From assembly GCF_002119805.1 (NCBI RefSeq), contig NZ_CP021059.1, forward strand, positions 1,302,001 to 1,366,000: 64,000 bases of DNA, given 5' to 3'. The translations under genes and the position numbers were made by a program. The notes under the pieces were generated by a model that was not told where the DNA came from, ran no database searches, and worked only from the letters and a program-made list of their open reading frames with translations. Origin of the DNA: Macrococcoides canis (GTDB lineage Bacteria; Bacillota; Bacilli; Staphylococcales; Staphylococcaceae). Of the stretch, positions 43,812 to 51,320 are shown in pieces (positions within the stretch are counted from its first letter, which is position 1; each line of letters opens with the position of its first letter).

Positions 43812-43854
43812 TTTCTAGTAGCTTTCTAGTAGCTTTCGAGCTTTCGAGTAACTT
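43812..43854. repeat. Tandem repeats behind the 43853 gene
   Basis: TTTCTAGTAGC occurs twice in tandem (43812-43822, 43823-43833), then TTTCGAGC and CTTTCGAGTAACTT (43841-43854). The last 14-mer recurs at 44300-44313 on the other side of the adjacent gene. Confidence 0.72.
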
Positions 43855-44284
43855 ATTCCATAACTACAGATAAAGGGTCAATGTGTTCTGTTTCTGAAAA
43901 CTCGTATAAATCACCATTAAATTCTGGATGATTATATATCCACATCACAGCTAACAATGAAATCGGTAATGTTATATTAGCCCACAAGAAACTTCTTTCG
44001 TTTGTTGATAAATCGTCCTTTTTATATTTTTCGACCATTGATTCTAAATGTTGAACGCATGTTTCAAAATCTTCCCAAAACGTTTCGATATGTTTGGGAT
44101 TTTTTTCTAACTTATCTAACAATTCTTGATAAGCCTCTATATAATGTCTTTCTTCGACATTCACTAATTTCAAAATTTCTTTCCAAATTGTAATACCAGC
44201 TAACATTAAATTTTTATCATTTTCTTCTTTGATAATGTGAATAGCTGTTAAAAAATCTTTTTTTAAACTAACTAATTTATCCAT
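43853..44284 (-). CDS. Hypothetical protein flanked by direct repeats
   Basis: 143 aa, mostly helical (IHIIKEENDKNLMLAGITIWKEILKLVNVEERHYIEAYQELLDKLEKN) with a hydrophobic stretch FLWANITLPISLLAVMWIYNH. AGGAGG site. A 14-bp direct repeat lies at each end of the gene. Function unknown. Confidence 0.7.
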   Translation of the reverse strand: MDKLVSLKKDFLTAIHIIKEENDKNLMLAGITIWKEILKLVNVEERHYIEAYQELLDKLEKNPKHIETFWEDFETCVQHLESMVEKYKKDDLSTNERSFLWANITLPISLLAVMWIYNHPEFNGDLYEFSETEHIDPLSVVME

Positions 44285-44299
44285 TCCTTATTCCTCCTG

Positions 44300-44392
44300 C
44301 TTTCGAGTAACTTCGGCAAATATGGAATTGTACTCCAGATTAGCCGTGTGTTTAGGTTACTCTAGGTTATTCGTTAGGTTATTCTAATGTTC
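44300..44392. repeat. Repeats upstream of the 43853 gene
   Basis: CTTTCGAGTAACTT (44300-44313) repeats 43841-43854. A triple repeat of TAGGTTA(C/T)TC follows at about 44351-44388, just at the end of the next gene. Confidence 0.7.
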
Positions 44393-44587
44393 TATAATTT
44401 CTACGTCTCCACCAAATTCAATAAATTCAATAACTTTACTATCGATAAACGATTGGCAATTATACTTATCTGTAATTTGATACATTGAATAATCAATATC
44501 TGTATCTACTTTTTGAACATCTGAATAAGTAACGCTGCGACCACTTAAAAATGAAACGTGGACTTCATTGTTATTTTTTACATACAT
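44384..44587 (-). CDS. Small hypothetical phage protein
   Basis: 67 aa (MYVKNNNEVHVSFLSGRSVTYSDVQKVDTDIDYSMYQITDKYNCQSFID...). Beta-rich, no motif. Overlaps the YopX-like gene by 10 nt; GAGGAGG site. Confidence 0.7.
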   Translation of the reverse strand: MYVKNNNEVHVSFLSGRSVTYSDVQKVDTDIDYSMYQITDKYNCQSFIDSKVIEFIEFGGDVEIIEH

Positions 44588-44976
44588 TTGTCATCCTCCT
44601 CTAGTAGTTCTGGATTTTCGTATATGTTTCCAATTATTTCAGATGTACTGTTACTTGTTCTCAAACTAACGTAACCTGCTGAAAACATTCCAGAATCGTA
44701 CTTAACAATTTGTTTATGCGTTTTTCTACGGTCGCCATCTAACCATAAATCTCTACAGTTGATAATATCCCCCTCATAAATCTCCTTACCATTTTTGTCA
44801 TGTAGTCCCGTTGATTGCATAATTTCCCATACTTCTCCAAGATCATCAGCATAATAACTTACATCCAAGTCTGAAGTGACTGTAAGTAAGCCTTCATCTT
44901 CAAAATAAAAATCCCACCAGGCACTCTCAACCATTTGTTTTTTGTTTTTATCAAACACTCTAAATTTCGGCATCAT
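44578..44976 (-). CDS. YopX-like protein
   Basis: 132 aa. PKFRVFDKNKKQMVESAWWDFYFE at the N terminus and the characteristic MQSTGLHDKNGKEIYEGDII followed by ..GNIYENPELLEE at the C terminus identify the YopX family of phage proteins, whose biochemical role is unknown. GGAGGAG site; ATG 44973 is an alternative start. Confidence 0.88.
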   Translation of the reverse strand: MMPKFRVFDKNKKQMVESAWWDFYFEDEGLLTVTSDLDVSYYADDLGEVWEIMQSTGLHDKNGKEIYEGDIINCRDLWLDGDRRKTHKQIVKYDSGMFSAGYVSLRTSNSTSEIIGNIYENPELLEEDDKCM

Positions 44977-45245
44977 ACTTTCTCCTCCACTAACTCAAAT
45001 TGTCCGTTTACAAATTCTGTTTTATGCATTACAAACCACGCATATTCATTTTTACACTCTCGATAAAGTACCATCGCTTGCCACTCTTGGTCGCTAGTTC
45101 TGTTAAAAGGCTCAACTAACGACGATACAATGTAAGTCTTACCAATTTCTTTATGTCTAACGATAATCTTGTTGACTTCTTTACCTTTGAAAAAATTATC
45201 TGTTTGTAGTTCAGTTAATTTTTTATCAAAGTCATTAATGTACAT
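44973..45245 (-). CDS. Hypothetical phage protein
   Basis: 90 aa (MYINDFDKKLTELQTDNFFKGKEVNKIIVRHKEIGKTYIVSSLVEPF...) ending ..FVNGQFELVEEKV. Beta-rich SH3/Sm-like appearance, no recognised family. Overlaps the YopX-like gene by 4 nt. Confidence 0.7.
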   Translation of the reverse strand: MYINDFDKKLTELQTDNFFKGKEVNKIIVRHKEIGKTYIVSSLVEPFNRTSDQEWQAMVLYRECKNEYAWFVMHKTEFVNGQFELVEEKV

Positions 45246-45258
45246 TGCTATCCCTCCT

Positions 45259-45462
45259 TTAAAATAATTCCATCTGTTTTACTTCACTGTTATAAACTAA
45301 AATTCTAGTTTTACCGTCGTATTCCCAAATATTAAATACTTCTGCATTAATCGTTGTTTTCATTTCTTCAACAATCTCAGAAATATTTTTCTCGTCAGTC
45401 ATGTAACCACCACCAGCATTACCATCCCTAGTACGAAATTGAACATCGTATTTTTTATCCAT
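45259..45462 (-). CDS. Small hypothetical phage protein
   Basis: 67 aa starting MDKKYDVQFRTRDGNAGGGYMTDEKN; AGAGGTG sets the start at 45462. Pattern of a small alpha/beta protein (NISEIVEEMKTTINAEVFNIWEYDGKTRILVYN). Unknown function. Confidence 0.7.
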   Translation of the reverse strand: MDKKYDVQFRTRDGNAGGGYMTDEKNISEIVEEMKTTINAEVFNIWEYDGKTRILVYNSEVKQMELF

Positions 45463-45475
45463 ATTATTCACACCT

Positions 45476-45745
45476 CTAATAATCAAATATCGTTACCTGT
45501 AATCCAGGCACGTAATCAGCTTTGTTCTTATAAAAGCGTTCCATGTCGTTCATTGAATCGAATTCCTCAACATAGACTTCTGTTCCAACATCTAAAGCGA
45601 CATATGTATCGCCCAGTTCTTCGTTTGAATCAACTGAGAAGTAGATAGTCCCGAAATGATTATCAGTACTATCAGTCTCCCAATTCTGTCGCATGTAGTG
45701 ATTGAAGAGTTGTCTCCACTTTCTATAGCTTAAGAATTTAATCAT
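45476..45745 (-). CDS. Hypothetical phage protein
   Basis: 89 aa (MIKFLSYRKWRQLFNHYMRQNWETDSTDNHFGTIYFSVDSNEELGDTYVALDVG...). No motif recognised. Overlaps the coiled-coil gene stop by 4 nt. Confidence 0.7.
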   Translation of the reverse strand: MIKFLSYRKWRQLFNHYMRQNWETDSTDNHFGTIYFSVDSNEELGDTYVALDVGTEVYVEEFDSMNDMERFYKNKADYVPGLQVTIFDY

Positions 45746-46965
45746 CCAGCATCAGCGACTTTGTTTTCACGCTGTAAGAAGCTGATCATTCTGTCTGCGT
45801 AATCGACAATCTTCTTAAGCTCGTTGATTTCTTCATCCTTACGACCTGTTCTAGTTGCGTATTTGATGATGTTACCAACCATGAAACCTTTATATGCTTC
45901 ATAGCTGAATTGCGTTTCCAGGAATCCAATGACATCCGTCCCTATTCCATTTGGAGCGTAATGTGATGGTGGATTGATTCGTTCAATTGATTGTTTATCA
46001 AGCTCTAGTTTTTGCGGTAGTTGTGACTGAATTAATTCACTTTTATCAACATTGAAATTTAAACGATGACCTTTTTCCCAATTCGCGTTTGAAACACTAT
46101 CAGTTTTCGACATCAATGCTTCATATGATTTTTCCAATGTTATAAAATCAGTTTCTAGCTTTTGAATAGTAATTTGTTTCTCTTCTAATTGCTTTTCATA
46201 GCTTGTAACTAACTCCGTCTCTTTATCCTGGTACTCTTTGATGACTTTGTTCGCTTCTTCTAGCGACTGTTTCAAATTCTTGTTCGCTTCAGCTGATACT
46301 TCAATCGTTCGCTTGTGTTGATTCAGTTCTTTCTCGTACTTCGATGTTAAAAATCTGTCGTTCATTTTTAATGCGTCTGCACTCTTTTTATCTAAACGAT
46401 CATAAGAGTGTTGTAATGATTTAATGTCACGTTCCTTTGCTTTGATTTGAAGTTCTTTTAACTGCAACTCCTCATCTTTTTTCGTAATAGTTGCTTCAAG
46501 TTCCTTTATTTTGTTAATAAAGTCATTGCGTTCTGCATTTAATTTAGTGACTTCTTCTTGATACTTATCTCTATCATCAACAATCTTTTGATGCTCTGCT
46601 TTATCAATGAAATCATTTAAAGGAATATTACTAGCTCCTTTTTGCATCTTTTCTTTAACGTTCTTGAATGCTTCTGAATCAGTTAATTTCTCTTCCTTCT
46701 TTTCAACTGGCTTAGTTTTAATCACTTGTACCTCTTCAATTTCAATTCCAAGTTCACGATCAGTTTGTTTCTTTTGGTCTGCTTTCTTAAGTGCATCTAA
46801 CTTTTTCTTGTTTTCTGGTTTATATTTGAATGCATTAAGTTCTGCTAACGATACACCTAACTTCTCAGCTTGTTTGTTAGCTGTCTTAATATCCTTGATA
46901 ACGTTATATACTTCAATTGCTGACATCTCAGCTAGTTTTGTGTATTTTTTCGGTCTTCCTGCCAT
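45742..46965 (-). CDS. Long coiled-coil protein with C-terminal DUF3310 domain
   Basis: 407 aa. The N terminus MAGRPKKYTKLAEMSAIEVYNVIKDIKTANKQAEKLGVS looks DNA-binding (AT-hook-like GRPKK). Residues about 90-300 are one continuous coiled coil. The C terminus PPSHYAPNGIGTDVIGFLETQFSYEAYKGFMVGNIIKYATRTGRKDEEINELKKIVDYADRMI is a complete DUF3310 (phage 'nucleotide kinase-like') domain, usually a small separate protein. The fusion suggests a tethering or oligomerisation role. Confidence 0.82.
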   Translation of the reverse strand: MAGRPKKYTKLAEMSAIEVYNVIKDIKTANKQAEKLGVSLAELNAFKYKPENKKKLDALKKADQKKQTDRELGIEIEEVQVIKTKPVEKKEEKLTDSEAFKNVKEKMQKGASNIPLNDFIDKAEHQKIVDDRDKYQEEVTKLNAERNDFINKIKELEATITKKDEELQLKELQIKAKERDIKSLQHSYDRLDKKSADALKMNDRFLTSKYEKELNQHKRTIEVSAEANKNLKQSLEEANKVIKEYQDKETELVTSYEKQLEEKQITIQKLETDFITLEKSYEALMSKTDSVSNANWEKGHRLNFNVDKSELIQSQLPQKLELDKQSIERINPPSHYAPNGIGTDVIGFLETQFSYEAYKGFMVGNIIKYATRTGRKDEEINELKKIVDYADRMISFLQRENKVADAG

Positions 46966-46967
46966 AA

Positions 46968-47195
46968 TTAAATCTCTCCATTCTCATCGATGCTTATTAG
47001 TTCATCGATTGTCATATTTAATTTCTTGCATAAGTTGTTTAATGTATCTGTAAAGTGTTTCTTTCTGTTAAGTTCGATGTCACCCAGATAACTCTTTGAT
47101 ATACCAATATGTTCAGCAAACTCTCGCTGCGACATTCTTTTCTGTTTTCTTATCCATCTGACTTTTGCACCAATATTCACATTTCTGTATTGCAT
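46968..47195 (-). CDS. XRE-family DNA-binding protein
   Basis: 75 aa. IGAKVRWIRKQKRMSQREFAEHIGISKSYLGDIELNRKKHFTDTLNNLCKKLNMTIDELI is a complete Cro/CI-type helix-turn-helix. It lies in the middle of the early operon, away from the genetic switch, so it may regulate early or accessory promoters. GGAGCC site. Confidence 0.85.
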   Translation of the reverse strand: MQYRNVNIGAKVRWIRKQKRMSQREFAEHIGISKSYLGDIELNRKKHFTDTLNNLCKKLNMTIDELISIDENGEI

Positions 47196-47197
47196 AG

Positions 47198-47590
47198 TTA
47201 GGCTCCTGCTCTAGTGGTAAATAGATCAGGGTAACGCTTAATGTATTTCTTTGAAATAGGTGCTCCCGCTTCAATCATTCGAATAACAGTCTGTCTACCG
47301 CTATCCGCCGTTCTTCTCTTTCGTATCGGTGTGGTTGCTGCTTTTTTCAGCGACCATTTAAAAGTGAAATGACGATGCCAGAACACATTTTTATTGATGC
47401 CATTTTCAACTGCTATATTGCTCCACTTCTTATATTCATCAGAAGTGTTATTAAATCTCTCTTTAGGACTTGTAATTGCTTCTTCAAACGTCATACCTCT
47501 TTTGATTACACGTTCTCTATATGCGTTATAGCTAACTTTTGAACGATGCTTGTTTTCTTTCCAGTATTGACCCATCGGTGTCGTTTTCAT
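47198..47590 (-). CDS. Hypothetical basic phage protein
   Basis: 130 aa, very basic. MKTTPMGQYWKENKHRSKVSYNAYRERVIKRGMTFEEAITSPKERF, then WSLKKAATTPIRKRRTADSGRQTVIRMIEAGAPISKKYIKRYPD. The N-terminal part resembles short repeats found in phage proteins with helix-turn-helix-like RxMTFEEAI motifs; a nucleic-acid-binding role is likely but unproven. Confidence 0.75.
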   Translation of the reverse strand: MKTTPMGQYWKENKHRSKVSYNAYRERVIKRGMTFEEAITSPKERFNNTSDEYKKWSNIAVENGINKNVFWHRHFTFKWSLKKAATTPIRKRRTADSGRQTVIRMIEAGAPISKKYIKRYPDLFTTRAGA

Positions 47591-47602
47591 AAGTATCTCC
47601 CC

Positions 47603-47782
47603 TTACTCATATTCAACTGTGTGTGGTATTGTCATACCTGCGTATGTTTCTTCTTTTGTTGCTTTTACAACTTTGCAAATGATAGTTTTATCCGAACCGT
47701 GATCAGTTAATTCGATACGAGCGACATCATCGATGCCGACCTCGTATTCGAATAACTCACTTTTGATCTTCTTTATCTTCAT
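47603..47782 (-). CDS. Small hypothetical phage protein
   Basis: 59 aa (MKIKKIKSELFEYEVGIDDVARIELTDHGSDKTIICKVVKATKEE...). ATG 47782 overlaps the upstream TGA (ATGA), favouring it over the ATG four codons earlier. Beta-rich; function unknown. Confidence 0.68.
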   Translation of the reverse strand: MKIKKIKSELFEYEVGIDDVARIELTDHGSDKTIICKVVKATKEETYAGMTIPHTVEYE

Positions 47783-48000
47783 ATCAAATCCCATATTTCT
47801 ACCTGACCTAGCTCTTCTTCGCGCATAAGGTTATGCATGTTAATGAAATCTTGAAGTCCTTCCGTAGTAACTTCTTTTTGTATATGTTTCAGTATTCCTG
47901 CGCCGATTAGTCTGTAACCATCACGTCCACTTAATGGAATTACTGTAACTGTCCATTCTTTCTTCTGGTCATAAAGTTTGAATCTCTTTAGTAAACTCAT
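47779..48000 (-). CDS. Small hypothetical phage protein
   Basis: 73 aa (MSLLKRFKLYDQKKEWTVTVIPLSGRDGYRLIGAGILKHIQKEVTTEG...). AAGGAG lies before the ATG, inside the sequence that follows a 24-bp dispersed repeat. Unknown function. Confidence 0.7.
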   Translation of the reverse strand: MSLLKRFKLYDQKKEWTVTVIPLSGRDGYRLIGAGILKHIQKEVTTEGLQDFINMHNLMREEELGQVEIWDLI

Positions 48001-48275
48001 AAATTCACTCCTTGGTCATATAATTCATGGTTTATATTATGGTTGAGCTGATTTACATTGAATTTGTTGCTGATCCTGTCATCTCTATCAATGCACATCT
48101 TTACTTTTATGCCACCTTTTTCTCTGGTCATGAGTGTGACATATCCCTTAACACCTTTGGTCGATAGGTATTCTTGTAAAGCATATTCTTCTGAATAGAA
48201 TCCTGCTTCTTTAAACTGATGGTCGAAGTTCTTTGCGACATCTGAATTTAAGTGATATGTTTCTGATTTCGACAT
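47997..48275 (-). CDS. Hypothetical phage protein
   Basis: 92 aa (MSKSETYHLNSDVAKNFDHQFKEAGFYSEEYALQEYLSTKGVKGYVTLMTREKGGIKVKMC...). No motif recognised. Its last codons (NHELYDQGVNL) encode dispersed-repeat copy B. AAAGGAG site. Confidence 0.7.
   Translation of the reverse strand: MSKSETYHLNSDVAKNFDHQFKEAGFYSEEYALQEYLSTKGVKGYVTLMTREKGGIKVKMCIDRDDRISNKFNVNQLNHNINHELYDQGVNL
48012..48035 (-). repeat. Dispersed 24-bp repeat, copy B
   Basis: Starts TTGGTCATATAAT and ends TCATGGTTTAT on the plus strand; 22/24 identical to copy C (40495) and 21/24 to copy A (57959). It lies 12 nt upstream of the next gene's start on the minus strand. Confidence 0.8.
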
Positions 48276-48287
48276 CTGGTCACTCCT

Positions 48288-48650
48288 TTAAATTTTTAAC
48301 AACTTTTCATATGACTCATTTTCCTTGTTGTTAAAAATTGCTTTTTTCATCGATCTTGTTTGATGCCCTGATGGCTTCATATTCATTTCCATAGCTGAAA
48401 TACTGCAAATAAACTCTCTGCATATCTCAGGTCTAACTTCGTATACATTGCACTTTTTTTCTTTCTCATTTCTAAATGGACAAGTCATGTTGTTAGAAAA
48501 TACATTACCTTTGTTTTCTTCTTTGATATTGTTGTGTTTTACAAATTTTTTTATTCTGTTTATCTCACTTTGCTTAAGTGGCAATATATCACCACAACAA
48601 TTACCACAATTTGAACATTTGCCGTTTATAGTGTTGTCTTCTACTCTCAT
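48288..48650 (-). CDS. YkgJ-family cysteine cluster protein
   Basis: 120 aa. GKCSNCGNCCGDILPL supplies a CxxCxxCC cluster and CPFRNEKEKKCNVYEVRPEICREFIC a second set, the YkgJ/UPF0153 pattern that probably binds a metal or iron-sulfur cluster. Function unknown. AAAGGAG site, following ssb by 13 nt. Confidence 0.85.
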   Translation of the reverse strand: MRVEDNTINGKCSNCGNCCGDILPLKQSEINRIKKFVKHNNIKEENKGNVFSNNMTCPFRNEKEKKCNVYEVRPEICREFICSISAMEMNMKPSGHQTRSMKKAIFNNKENESYEKLLKI

Positions 48651-48662
48651 AACTTCACTCCT

Positions 48663-49169
48663 TTAGAATGGTAAATCATCATCACTGATATCAATAGGTC
48701 CAGTTGCATTAGCAAATGGATCTTGCTTCTGCGCATATCCGTTATTTGCGTTATTTTGACCTCTGTTGACGTTTTGGTTGTTTTGGTTATTGTTGTTCGT
48801 CTGAGTATGATTCGCTTGTTGTACACCGTTATTTTGTTGATTTTGGCTATTCTTTGGTTCAAGGAACTGAACGCTATCACAAATCACTTCTGTAACGAAT
48901 ACACGCTGTCCTTCTTTGTTATCGTAGCTGCGTGATTGGAGACGACCTTCAACTCCTGCTAATGAACCTTTGTTGAGATAGTTATTTACGTTTTCGGCTT
49001 GTTTACGAAATACGATACAGTTGATAAAATCAGCTTGTCGTTCACCTTGCGCATTAGTAAAGTTACGATTGATTGCAAGTGTAAAGGTTGCTACCGAAAC
49101 TCCTGATGGTGTTACGCGATATTGTGGATCAGCCGTAAGCCTTCCTACAAGCACAACTCGATTAATCAT
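48663..49169 (-). CDS. ssb: Single-stranded DNA-binding protein
   Basis: 168 aa. [37 protein letters not shown] begins the OB fold, which ends near residue 105. A Gln/Asn-rich linker follows and the acidic tip is DDDLPF, the conserved partner-binding tail. It protects single strands during phage replication. Its start overlaps the HNH stop by 8 nt, and a 14-codon copy of its beginning remains upstream at 49688-49732, a sign that the original gene was interrupted. Confidence 0.95.
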   Translation of the reverse strand: MINRVVLVGRLTADPQYRVTPSGVSVATFTLAINRNFTNAQGERQADFINCIVFRKQAENVNNYLNKGSLAGVEGRLQSRSYDNKEGQRVFVTEVICDSVQFLEPKNSQNQQNNGVQQANHTQTNNNNQNNQNVNRGQNNANNGYAQKQDPFANATGPIDISDDDLPF

Positions 49170-49683
49170 TTTTTGCCTCCTGATATTCTCTTATTTTTTT
49201 ACTTACCGTCTTGCGATGTAAGTTAAATTCTCTTCCGATTTTTGGGTATGACCATCCTTTTTCCCTTAATTCAATCATCTTTTCGACATCCACATGTTTG
49301 TACTGAGGGTGGTTTTCTTTCGTTAAATCCATTTCTTTCCGTCTTTTAGATAATAAACTTCTTGTGGATATGCTTCTTTTCATTCCTATATGATGATGCG
49401 CTGTGTGTTCGCCTTGTCTCATTAATTTTAAATTTTCGATACGATTGTCATGTTTTATTTCGTTTATGTGATGGACCACTTCACCTTTTTTTAAGAACCT
49501 ATTTAATTCGACTTCCATCATTAATCTATGTTCAAATACATAACCATTTATGTCTCCATGTGGATGACTTTTTACGCACAATTGAACATATCCTCTATTT
49601 GTAAATTTTCTACCTGTTACATTGAAATACTTATTATCGATTTTCAGTGTATACATTACTTGTTTTTCTAAAGTAGGCGGCAT
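49162..49683 (-). CDS. HNH homing endonuclease inserted at the start of ssb
   Basis: 173 aa. [50 protein letters not shown] is the HNH_3-type core. The C-terminal [32 protein letters not shown] is a helix-turn-helix DNA-binding domain. It lies exactly between a 14-codon ssb remnant and the intact ssb, and its stop overlaps the ssb ATG, so ssb keeps translational coupling. Free-standing homing nucleases of this kind move into conserved phage genes. Confidence 0.9.
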   Translation of the reverse strand: MPPTLEKQVMYTLKIDNKYFNVTGRKFTNRGYVQLCVKSHPHGDINGYVFEHRLMMEVELNRFLKKGEVVHHINEIKHDNRIENLKLMRQGEHTAHHHIGMKRSISTRSLLSKRRKEMDLTKENHPQYKHVDVEKMIELREKGWSYPKIGREFNLHRKTVSKKIREYQEAKND

Positions 49684-49687
49684 ATTT

Positions 49688-49732
49688 TCACTCCTTTGTT
49701 AAGCGTCCTACGAGTACTACACGGTTTATCAT
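49688..49732 (-). pseudogene. 5' remnant of the original ssb gene
   Basis: ATG at 49732 overlaps the upstream TGA (ATGA) and encodes [14 protein letters not shown] followed by a stop. The first 12 residues equal those of the intact SSB, but the codons differ at nine positions, so the two starts came from different lineages. The remnant's end doubles as the ribosome site (AAAGGAG) of the HNH gene. Confidence 0.85.
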
Positions 49733-49923
49733 GCTTTCACCTCATTAACTTCAATAGCTACAATTTTTGATGGGTTGATGTATTTGTTTATATCAAATAA
49801 CAAACAGGTTACACCTTCTCGCATACCTTTCTTACATGCGTCTACTACAGGTTCTACTTCGTCTTCTGGCAAAATACTGTCTACAATCCATCTACCTTCT
49901 AATATCACTCTGATTCGTTTCAT
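49729..49923 (-). CDS. Small hypothetical phage protein
   Basis: 64 aa (MKRIRVILEGRWIVDSILPEDEVEPVVDACKKGMREGVTCLLFDINKYINPSKIVAIEV). Beta-alpha-beta pattern, no known family. It precedes ssb in the operon and overlaps the ssb remnant start by 4 nt; ATGGAGG site. Confidence 0.7.
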   Translation of the reverse strand: MKRIRVILEGRWIVDSILPEDEVEPVVDACKKGMREGVTCLLFDINKYINPSKIVAIEVNEVKA

Positions 49924-50096
49924 TTCATTTCCTCCATCACTTCATTAATTTGATTGATCATTGAATCTGCAAAATCAAGAAACTGTCCTCTGTCTACATC
50001 TTCTTCTGAAGCTCTTACATTATGTCTTGCAACAACGACCTGTACTTTCATTTCGTTGATTTTACCTTTAAGCTGTTGCAGTTTTTGTTGGTCCAT
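49920..50096 (-). CDS. Small coiled-coil phage protein
   Basis: 58 aa (MDQQKLQQLKGKINEMKVQVVVARHNVRASEEDVDRGQFLDFADSMINQINEVMEEMK). Start 50096 follows TGAGGAAT; a further ATG 11 codons upstream has no ribosome site. Helical; unknown function. Confidence 0.7.
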   Translation of the reverse strand: MDQQKLQQLKGKINEMKVQVVVARHNVRASEEDVDRGQFLDFADSMINQINEVMEEMK

Positions 50097-50244
50097 ATTC
50101 CTCAATCCCCTTTCGAGTTTGTAACTCATGATTTTTTTGCGCTACCAAGACACGTAACTCTAATTCGTTTGATGACCAGTCAATCATTCGCTGCGCATAT
50201 TTTTCTGAACAGTTGAGTCGTCTCATGATTTGTTCTTTAGTCAT
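50068..50244 (-). CDS. Small helix-turn-helix-like phage protein
   Basis: 58 aa, MTKEQIMRRLNCSEKYAQRMIDWSSNELELRVLVAQ... The N-terminal 25 residues match its neighbour (MTEQEIINRLKCTRLYANHIINY), a likely small HTH. Starts at the ATGA overlap with the upstream gene and overlaps the next gene by 29 nt. Confidence 0.68.
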   Translation of the reverse strand: MTKEQIMRRLNCSEKYAQRMIDWSSNELELRVLVAQKNHELQTRKGIEEYGPTKTATA

Positions 50245-50417
50245 ACCTTTAACCTTCTTTTCTTATTTTTTAGTTTGTTTTTGGGTTTGTTTTCATAATC
50301 GTTAATTAAACCTTCAATCCAATCATCACTGAAACCATTTTTATTTGCGTAATTAATGATATGATTTGCATACAATCTAGTACATTTTAAGCGATTAATT
50401 ATTTCTTGTTCAGTCAT
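50241..50417 (-). CDS. Small helix-turn-helix-like phage protein
   Basis: 58 aa, MTEQEIINRLKCTRLYANHIINYANKNGFSDDWIEGLINDYENK ending in a strongly basic KPKNKLKNKKRRLKV tail. Paralogue of the next gene over its N-terminal half. CGGAGGTGATC is a near-perfect ribosome site. Confidence 0.72.
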   Translation of the reverse strand: MTEQEIINRLKCTRLYANHIINYANKNGFSDDWIEGLINDYENKPKNKLKNKKRRLKV

Positions 50418-50508
50418 GCTTGATCACCTCCGTAACATCTTCTAATGCAGAAACTATGCGGCCAGATATTTTACTTAGCACACGTTCTTTCATCTCTTTA
50501 AGTTCCAT
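50410..50508 (-). CDS. 32-aa hypothetical protein
   Basis: MELKEMKERVLSKISGRIVSALEDVTEVIKHD, one amphipathic helix. GGAGAAG upstream and an 8-nt overlap with the next gene support it as a translated member of the operon. Role unknown. Confidence 0.5.
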   Translation of the reverse strand: MELKEMKERVLSKISGRIVSALEDVTEVIKHD

Positions 50509-50534
50509 TCGATTCACTTCTCCTTTTTATATGT

Positions 50535-51320
50535 TTATTGCAATCTCCTGTCTGCTCCATCTAACGTTAAAAATGTTGCACCATTGCATATTCTTGAATA
50601 CGCACGTTTCAGCATAAAATCAGATGGCATTTCATTCATAATGTCTAAGTTCGTTGTATAGATTGTGTTCATGCCCTGACGTTTATTAGTGATTTCGTAT
50701 AACTTCTCACATGCCCAATCTGTCTGTTTGTTCGCACCTACATCATCCAGGACCAATAAATCCACTTCGCTAACTAATCGCATGATCTTTTCTTCTGTAT
50801 CATCATTCTTTTTATTGAACGATGCTTTGATGAGTGATAAAAGCTCAACGTTATCAATGAATAAAACTGTATTTCCTTTGTCTTTCAGGTATCTTGCAAT
50901 TGAAAATGCTAGGAATGACTTTCCTGTTCCTGTATCACCCTGTATAACGATTGTTTTAGGATTTTGTTTACTGAATTCTTTACAGAAATTTGATGCAACT
51001 TTATAAGCATTTTTCACTTCTGGACTAGCAGTATCAAAATCAATGTCATTATTAGTAAACGATGCTTTTTTCAATTCCGGGTTGATCAGCGATTGATTGA
51101 AGTAATAGTTAATCTTTCTTTGCTGCTTTCGTTTCTTATCTGCTCTGACTAACTCTCTTAGATGACAGTCACATTTGATAACTAGCTCACGCGTTCCATC
51201 ATCATTTACTTTGTAAGTGTTCTTTGTACCGCATTTTTCACATGATTCTTCTTCGATTTCTGGGATACCTCGATTTGCTACTGCTTTCATAAGTTCACTA
51301 TTCAGTAATGATTTCAACAT
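50535..51320 (-). CDS. Helicase loader, DnaC/DnaI-like ATPase
   Basis: 261 aa. An N-terminal zinc site (CEKCGTKN...CDCH, about 27-52) precedes an AAA+ domain with Walker A GDTGTGKS (about 128-135), Walker B LLVLDDVGANK and sensor IYTTNLDI. It loads the replicative helicase at the phage origin, in partnership with the DnaD-like gene directly upstream. AGGCGG favours ATG 51320 over GTG 51326. Confidence 0.92.
   Translation of the reverse strand: MLKSLLNSELMKAVANRGIPEIEEESCEKCGTKNTYKVNDDGTRELVIKCDCHLRELVRADKKRKQQRKINYYFNQSLINPELKKASFTNNDIDFDTASPEVKNAYKVASNFCKEFSKQNPKTIVIQGDTGTGKSFLAFSIARYLKDKGNTVLFIDNVELLSLIKASFNKKNDDTEEKIMRLVSEVDLLVLDDVGANKQTDWACEKLYEITNKRQGMNTIYTTNLDIMNEMPSDFMLKRAYSRICNGATFLTLDGADRRLQ

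Noticed and set aside
45080-45105. Possible fourth TTGGTCG hairpin
   Set aside because: The octamer occurs inside a coding region and its flanks do not pair.
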